A stretch of 64,000 nucleotides of DNA. It comes from an uncultured Roseibium sp. Lineage in GTDB: Bacteria; Pseudomonadota; Alphaproteobacteria; Rhizobiales; Stappiaceae. Location: the NCBI RefSeq assembly GCF_963675985.1, contig NZ_OY780958.1:3782001-3846000 (forward strand), written 5' to 3'. The position numbers and the translations under genes are program-made. The notes under the pieces are model-generated. The model was not told where the DNA came from. It made no database searches and worked only from the letters and a program-made list of their open reading frames with translations. Below, piece after piece: positions 60,582 to 64,000 of this stretch (within the stretch, counting starts at the first letter, position 1; the number at the start of each line of letters is the position of its first letter).

Positions 60582-61386
60582 TTCCAATCTCCTTCACAAA
60601 TGCTCTGACGAGGTCTTTCATGCGCGCCATGCCGGTCTGCGCAACACTCTTGGTTTGATCGTGGGACAACGCTTCGGCCTGCAGGCCTGCCCCGTAGTTG
60701 GTGATGATCGACAGGGCGGCAACCCGCAACCCCAGAAAACGGGCCATAATCACTTCCGGGACGGTGGACATGCCGACCGCATCCGCGCCCAGCATCTTCG
60801 CCATTCGGATTTCGGCCGCTGTCTCGAAGGACGGGCCGGAAAACCACATGTAAACGCCTTCCGCCAGCGGATCGCCGGACTCCCCGGCGACCTTTTTCAT
60901 GACATCGCGCAAATCCGGATCGTAAGCCGCGCTCATGTCGAGAAACCGTTTCTCATCCTCTTCGCCGATCAGCGGGTTCTTGCCTGACCAGTTGATGTGG
61001 TCGGAAATCAGCATCGGGCTTCCGGGCGCCACGTCCTCGCGCAACGACCCGGCCGCATTGGTCACCAGCAGGATGTCGCAGCCCAGATGCTTCAGCGTTT
61101 CCACCGGTGTGCGCATCACCGTCGGATCGCCGCTTTCGTAATAATGCGCGCGGCCGGAGAGGATCACGACGGGAACGCCTTCAAGAGTGCCGGCCACCAG
61201 TTCGCTGGAATGGGACGTAACGGTGGACACCGGAAACTCGGTCAGATGGTTGTAGGGGATACGCACGGCATCCTCCACTTCCCCGGCAAGCGATCCCAGT
61301 CCCGAACCGAGGATCATACCGATGCGATAAGAGCCCGGACGGGCGGCGCGGACGATCTCCGCGCATTCATGGCCAAATCCGCTCAT
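60574..61386 (-). CDS. Purine nucleoside phosphorylase (trimeric type)
   Basis: A 270-residue PNP of the trimeric family that acts on inosine, guanosine or xanthosine. Seen are the phosphate-binding ILGSGLGSLAGEV, LSGRAHYYESGDPTVM, LLVTNAAGSLREDVAPG, and the base-binding AVGMSTVPEVIMARFLGLRV followed by ITNYGAG. Products feed deoB. Base preference cannot be read exactly, so I give no symbol. It overlaps deoC by eight bases and follows cdd by six. Confidence 0.94.
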   Translation of the reverse strand: MSGFGHECAEIVRAARPGSYRIGMILGSGLGSLAGEVEDAVRIPYNHLTEFPVSTVTSHSSELVAGTLEGVPVVILSGRAHYYESGDPTVMRTPVETLKHLGCDILLVTNAAGSLREDVAPGSPMLISDHINWSGKNPLIGEEDEKRFLDMSAAYDPDLRDVMKKVAGESGDPLAEGVYMWFSGPSFETAAEIRMAKMLGADAVGMSTVPEVIMARFLGLRVAALSIITNYGAGLQAEALSHDQTKSVAQTGMARMKDLVRAFVKEIGNG

Positions 61387-61392
61387 GACGGA

Positions 61393-61788
61393 TCAATCCT
61401 TCCTTTTAAGTTCGAAACCGGCCGGCAGTAACTCGGCCACGGTAAAACTCCGCTTAATTCCGTCGAGACCTGCGATGTGAACACGCACATCCGGGGCCGA
61501 AAATTCCTTCAGCTTCTGACGGCAGCCGCCGCAAGGGGAGCACAAGGCAGCATCGCCGATCACCACCACTTCGCCGATTCGTGTCTCGCCTGCGAGAACC
61601 ATGGCGGCAATGGCACCAGCTTCGGCGCAGGTTCCTTCCGGATAAGCGGCATTTTCCACATTGCAGCCGGCAAAGACGTGACCGCTTTCGGTCCGGATCG
61701 CCGCGCCGACCTTGAAATCCGAATAGGGAGCATAGGCGTTCTCTCGAGCCGCCTTAGCCGCTTCGAACAAGTCGTCGAGCCCGCTCAT
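61393..61788 (-). CDS. cdd: Cytidine deaminase
   Basis: A 131-residue tetrameric-type zinc deaminase converting cytidine and deoxycytidine to uridine and deoxyuridine. The catalytic block FAGCNVENAAYPEGTCAEAGA provides the Cys-A-Glu pair, and CSPCGGCRQKLKEF the other two Cys ligands. The true start is the ATG at 61788, overlapping the upstream permease stop (ATGA); the frame runs much further in the wrong register inside the permease gene. It links ABC uptake with the phosphorylase genes. Confidence 0.96.
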   Translation of the reverse strand: MSGLDDLFEAAKAARENAYAPYSDFKVGAAIRTESGHVFAGCNVENAAYPEGTCAEAGAIAAMVLAGETRIGEVVVIGDAALCSPCGGCRQKLKEFSAPDVRVHIAGLDGIKRSFTVAELLPAGFELKRKD

Positions 61789-62753
61789 GTGCGCTCCTTC
61801 AGATAGGGAATGCCCGACGCCTTCGGCGGGATCGCCTTGCCGATGAAGCCCGCAAGCAAGATCACCGTCAGGATATAGGGCAGAGCCTGGAAGAACTGGA
61901 CCGGCACTTCGCCGACCCCGGGGATCTCCTGACCCTGCAGGCGGATCGCCACCGCATCGAGGAAACCGAACAGCAGGCAGGCAAACATGGCGTTCGCCGG
62001 ACGCCACTTGGCGAAGATCAGGGCGGCGAGCGCGATAAAGCCCTTGCCTGCGGTCATGTCCTTGATGAAGCCGGAAGACTGGGCGATCGACAGGTAACTG
62101 CCGGCAATGCCGGTCAGGATCCCGCAGGCGATCACCGCCCGGTAGCGCAGCCAGACGACCGAGATGCCGGCCGTGTCGACCGCCGCCGGGTTTTCGCCGA
62201 CGGCCCTGAGGCGCAGGCCGAAGCGGGTGCGGAACAGGATCCACCAGGTCACCGGCACGGCGAGGAAGGCGACATAAACCAGGATGTTATGACCGGACAG
62301 CAGTTCCGAGTAGATCTCGCCTACGACCGGAATGTCCCGGGCCTGCTCCGCGAAAGGAAGCTCGACATTGCCGAACCGGCCCCCCTCAGGCAGCGGCGGT
62401 GTCCTTCCGCCCTGTCGGAACCAGGTCTGGCCGAGAAGAGCCGTCAGGCCGGCGGCCAGGAAGTTGATGGCGACACCGGACACGATCTGATTGCCCCGGT
62501 TGGTGATGGAGGCAAAACCGTGCACCAGCGCAAGGGCGATGGCGACAGCGATCCCGGCCAGCAGTCCGAGCCAGGCATTGCCGGTGACATAGGCGACGGC
62601 ACCCGCGCCGAAGGCCGCGCCGAGCATCTTGCCTTCCAGGCCGATGTCGACCACGCCGGACCGCTCCGAATAAAGGCCGGCGAGACAGGCCAGCAGCAGC
62701 GGCGTCGACAGGCGGACGGTGGAATCCAGAATAAGGATCAGGGTTTCGAACAT
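61785..62753 (-). CDS. Nucleoside-type ABC transporter permease (NupQ-like)
   Basis: A 322-residue membrane protein with eight to ten helices in the BPD_transp_2 family. RSGVVDIGLEGKMLGAAFGA is the first conserved block, followed by VPVTWWILFRTRFGLRLRAV and the late cytoplasmic EAA-like loop FGLRLRAVGENPAAVDTAGI. It pairs with the upstream permease to form the channel of a purine/pyrimidine nucleoside importer of the BmpA/NupOPQ kind. The start is nine bases after the first permease's stop. Confidence 0.92.
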   Translation of the reverse strand: MFETLILILDSTVRLSTPLLLACLAGLYSERSGVVDIGLEGKMLGAAFGAGAVAYVTGNAWLGLLAGIAVAIALALVHGFASITNRGNQIVSGVAINFLAAGLTALLGQTWFRQGGRTPPLPEGGRFGNVELPFAEQARDIPVVGEIYSELLSGHNILVYVAFLAVPVTWWILFRTRFGLRLRAVGENPAAVDTAGISVVWLRYRAVIACGILTGIAGSYLSIAQSSGFIKDMTAGKGFIALAALIFAKWRPANAMFACLLFGFLDAVAIRLQGQEIPGVGEVPVQFFQALPYILTVILLAGFIGKAIPPKASGIPYLKERT

Positions 62754-62762
62754 GGCTGTCTC

Positions 62763-63869
62763 CTACCCTGCCTGCTCTGCCGTGGACCGGCTGAAAGAGA
62801 AGAACTGGGCCAGCGCCGGGCGGAACATGTGCTCCAGCGCGCCGGCGAACAGGATCACCAGCCCCTGTATCACGATGATCATGTCGCGGGTGATCGCAGG
62901 TTTCTCAAACGAGAGCTCCGCTCCGCCCTGATAGAGCATGCCGAACAGGATGGCGGCCAGCACGATGCCCACCGGATGGGCCCGCCCCATCAGCGCGACA
63001 GCGATGCCGACGAACCCATAGCCGGTGACGAATTCCAGAAGCAGCCGGTGCTGCGATCCCATGATCTCGTTGATGGCCATCATTCCGGCAAGGCCGCCGG
63101 AAATCAGCATGGTGATGACAATCACCCGGACCGGGGAAATCCCCGCATAGACGGCGGCCGTCGCATTCGCCCCGAAGGCGCGGATCTCATAGCCCAGGCG
63201 TGTTCGCCAGACGATCAGCCAGACGGCAAACGAGGCAAGCAAAGCGATGATCAGGGCGAGGTTCACCGGCGCCGTGCCGAAATCGATACCGGGCACGAAT
63301 TCCTTCAAAAACGGCAGCTTGCCGCCCGCCTCGAAGGTACGCGTTTCCGGCTGCATGGAACCGGGCTTCACCATGACATTGACCAGCAGATAATTCATCA
63401 GCGCGGCGGCGATGAAATTGAACATGATCGTGGTGATGACCACGTGGCTGCCGCGCTTCGCCTGCAGCCAGGCGGGAATGAAGGCCCAGGCGGCCCCCAT
63501 GATCGCAGCCCCTGCAAGGGCAAACGGCATGGTCACCCACCAGGGCACGTAATGATCCAGCGCCAGGCAGGCCCAGGCCACCCCCAGCCCGCCGATATAG
63601 GCCTGGCCCTCGCCGCCGATATTGAACAGGCCGGCATGGAAGGCCACGGCCACCGCAAGGCCTGTAAAAATGAAATTGGTGGCGTAAAACAGGGTAAAGC
63701 CGATCCCTTCGCCGAAGCCGAGCGATCCCCACAGCAGGATCCGGACGGCCTCCAGCGGGTTTTCGCCGATCAGCAGCACCACCAGTCCCGACACGAGGAA
63801 GGCGGCGATCAGGTTCAGGATCGGGATCAGGCCGAAGTCGACCCAGCGAGGCAACTGTCCCGAGTTCAT
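62763..63869 (-). CDS. Nucleoside-type ABC transporter permease (NupP-like)
   Basis: A 368-residue membrane protein of the same permease family. The N-terminal helix is LIPILNLIAAFLVSGLVVLL, the middle has FNIGGEGQAYIGGLGVAWA (the conserved G-E-G loop), and the EAA-like loop is RTRLGYEIRAFGANATAAVYAG. Its start overlaps the stop of the ATPase gene (ATGA), so the three transporter genes are tightly coupled. It is the first permease in transcription order. Confidence 0.92.
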   Translation of the reverse strand: MNSGQLPRWVDFGLIPILNLIAAFLVSGLVVLLIGENPLEAVRILLWGSLGFGEGIGFTLFYATNFIFTGLAVAVAFHAGLFNIGGEGQAYIGGLGVAWACLALDHYVPWWVTMPFALAGAAIMGAAWAFIPAWLQAKRGSHVVITTIMFNFIAAALMNYLLVNVMVKPGSMQPETRTFEAGGKLPFLKEFVPGIDFGTAPVNLALIIALLASFAVWLIVWRTRLGYEIRAFGANATAAVYAGISPVRVIVITMLISGGLAGMMAINEIMGSQHRLLLEFVTGYGFVGIAVALMGRAHPVGIVLAAILFGMLYQGGAELSFEKPAITRDMIIVIQGLVILFAGALEHMFRPALAQFFSFSRSTAEQAG

Positions 63870-64000
63870 GCGTTTTCTCCGTGTGCGCCGGCCATCAGCA
63901 GGCCCAGTTCGCTTTCATCCGTTTCGGGCGAGCGCTCGCCGACGACCTTGCCGTCGAACATGACCAGCACGCGGTCAGCAAGACCGCGGATTTCGTCAAG
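63866..64000 (-). CDS. ABC transporter ATP-binding protein, C-terminal end (partial)
   Basis: Only the last 44 residues are in the window: LDEIRGLADRVLVMFDGKVV followed by a tail ending GAHGENA and a TGA stop. The phrase L-A-D-R-V-L-V-M-F-D-G-K matches the end of the nucleotide-binding domain of NupO/MglA-type double ATPases. It is coupled to the first permease by an ATGA overlap. The 5' part, and probably a BmpA-type binding protein gene, lie to the right. Confidence 0.85.
   Translation of the reverse strand, partial: LDEIRGLADRVLVMFDGKVVGERSPETDESELGLLMAGAHGENA

Noticed and set aside
61393..62244. Extended N-terminus for cytidine deaminase
   Set aside because: The frame runs back through the permease gene with low-complexity sequence. 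The normal Cdd start at 61788 overlaps the permease stop, as coupled genes do.

Overview
The window is GC-rich, densely coded alphaproteobacterial DNA. The gene order rpmH-rnpA-yidC-(acetyltransferase)-yihA-argB-pyrimidine nucleotidase ... dapD ... dapE-truA-fmt-def-rmuC, a Caulobacter-type cpa/tad pilus locus and a nucleoside-salvage operon with a BmpA-type ABC transporter all point to Hyphomicrobiales (Rhizobiales). A marine Stappiaceae/Roseibium-like genome is my best guess, but that is inference and not a species call.

Layout. 0-1.4 kb: the end of a polyamine-type solute-binding protein, a hairpin, a very AT-rich tract, and tRNA-Arg(ACG). 1.6-5.4 kb: a leftward set of a TVP38/DedA-like membrane protein, a MerA-like flavoprotein disulfide reductase and an orphan histidine kinase. 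5.6-12.5 kb: the core rpmH-rnpA-yidC block, a GT51-like protein lacking its usual catalytic Glu, a hexapeptide acetyltransferase, yihA, argB and a HAD nucleotidase. 12.5-21.2 kb: two LysR regulators, a small Cys-rich exported protein, an EamA permease, dapD, an isochorismatase-like hydrolase, dapE with a coupled membrane protein, DUF805 and DUF2189 proteins, and two copies of one palindromic repeat in opposite orientation. 21.3-26.1 kb: truA, a GNAT enzyme, fmt, marC-like, def and rmuC. 26.15-27.08 kb: an AT-rich insert carrying a frameshifted immunity-like gene. 27.1-29.9 kb: an NlpC/P60 peptidase, a MarR regulator and an M17 aminopeptidase. 30.1-42.1 kb: a complete tad/cpa tight-adherence pilus locus. 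42.2-44.8 kb: the MaoC-PTA fusion and acetate kinase. 44.8-50.8 kb: a PhnD-like binding protein, a HAD enzyme, an HDAC-family amidohydrolase, an aldose epimerase, a phosphohexomutase and a retropepsin-like protease. 50.9-53.7 kb: ribokinase-upp-URC4 (DUF1688). 53.9-55.2 kb: an MFS transporter. 55.2-64 kb: a leftward nucleoside uptake and catabolism operon (ABC ATPase, two permeases, cdd, purine nucleoside phosphorylase, deoC, deoA, deoB, a PHYHD1-like dioxygenase, adenosine deaminase).

How the genes work together. The right end is a nucleoside scavenging unit: import, deamination, phosphorolysis, pentose-phosphate isomerisation and aldol cleavage. Next to it lies a possible uracil-degradation module. 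The pilus locus has prepilin, prepilin peptidase, secretin, pilotin-like lipoproteins, ATPases, platform proteins and pseudopilin-like TadE proteins. The points most worth a second look are the PHYHD1-like oxygenase inside the deo operon, the URC4-upp-ribokinase set, the frameshifted orphan immunity gene, and the Glu-to-Gln GT51 protein. No CRISPR array, transposase or prophage was seen.
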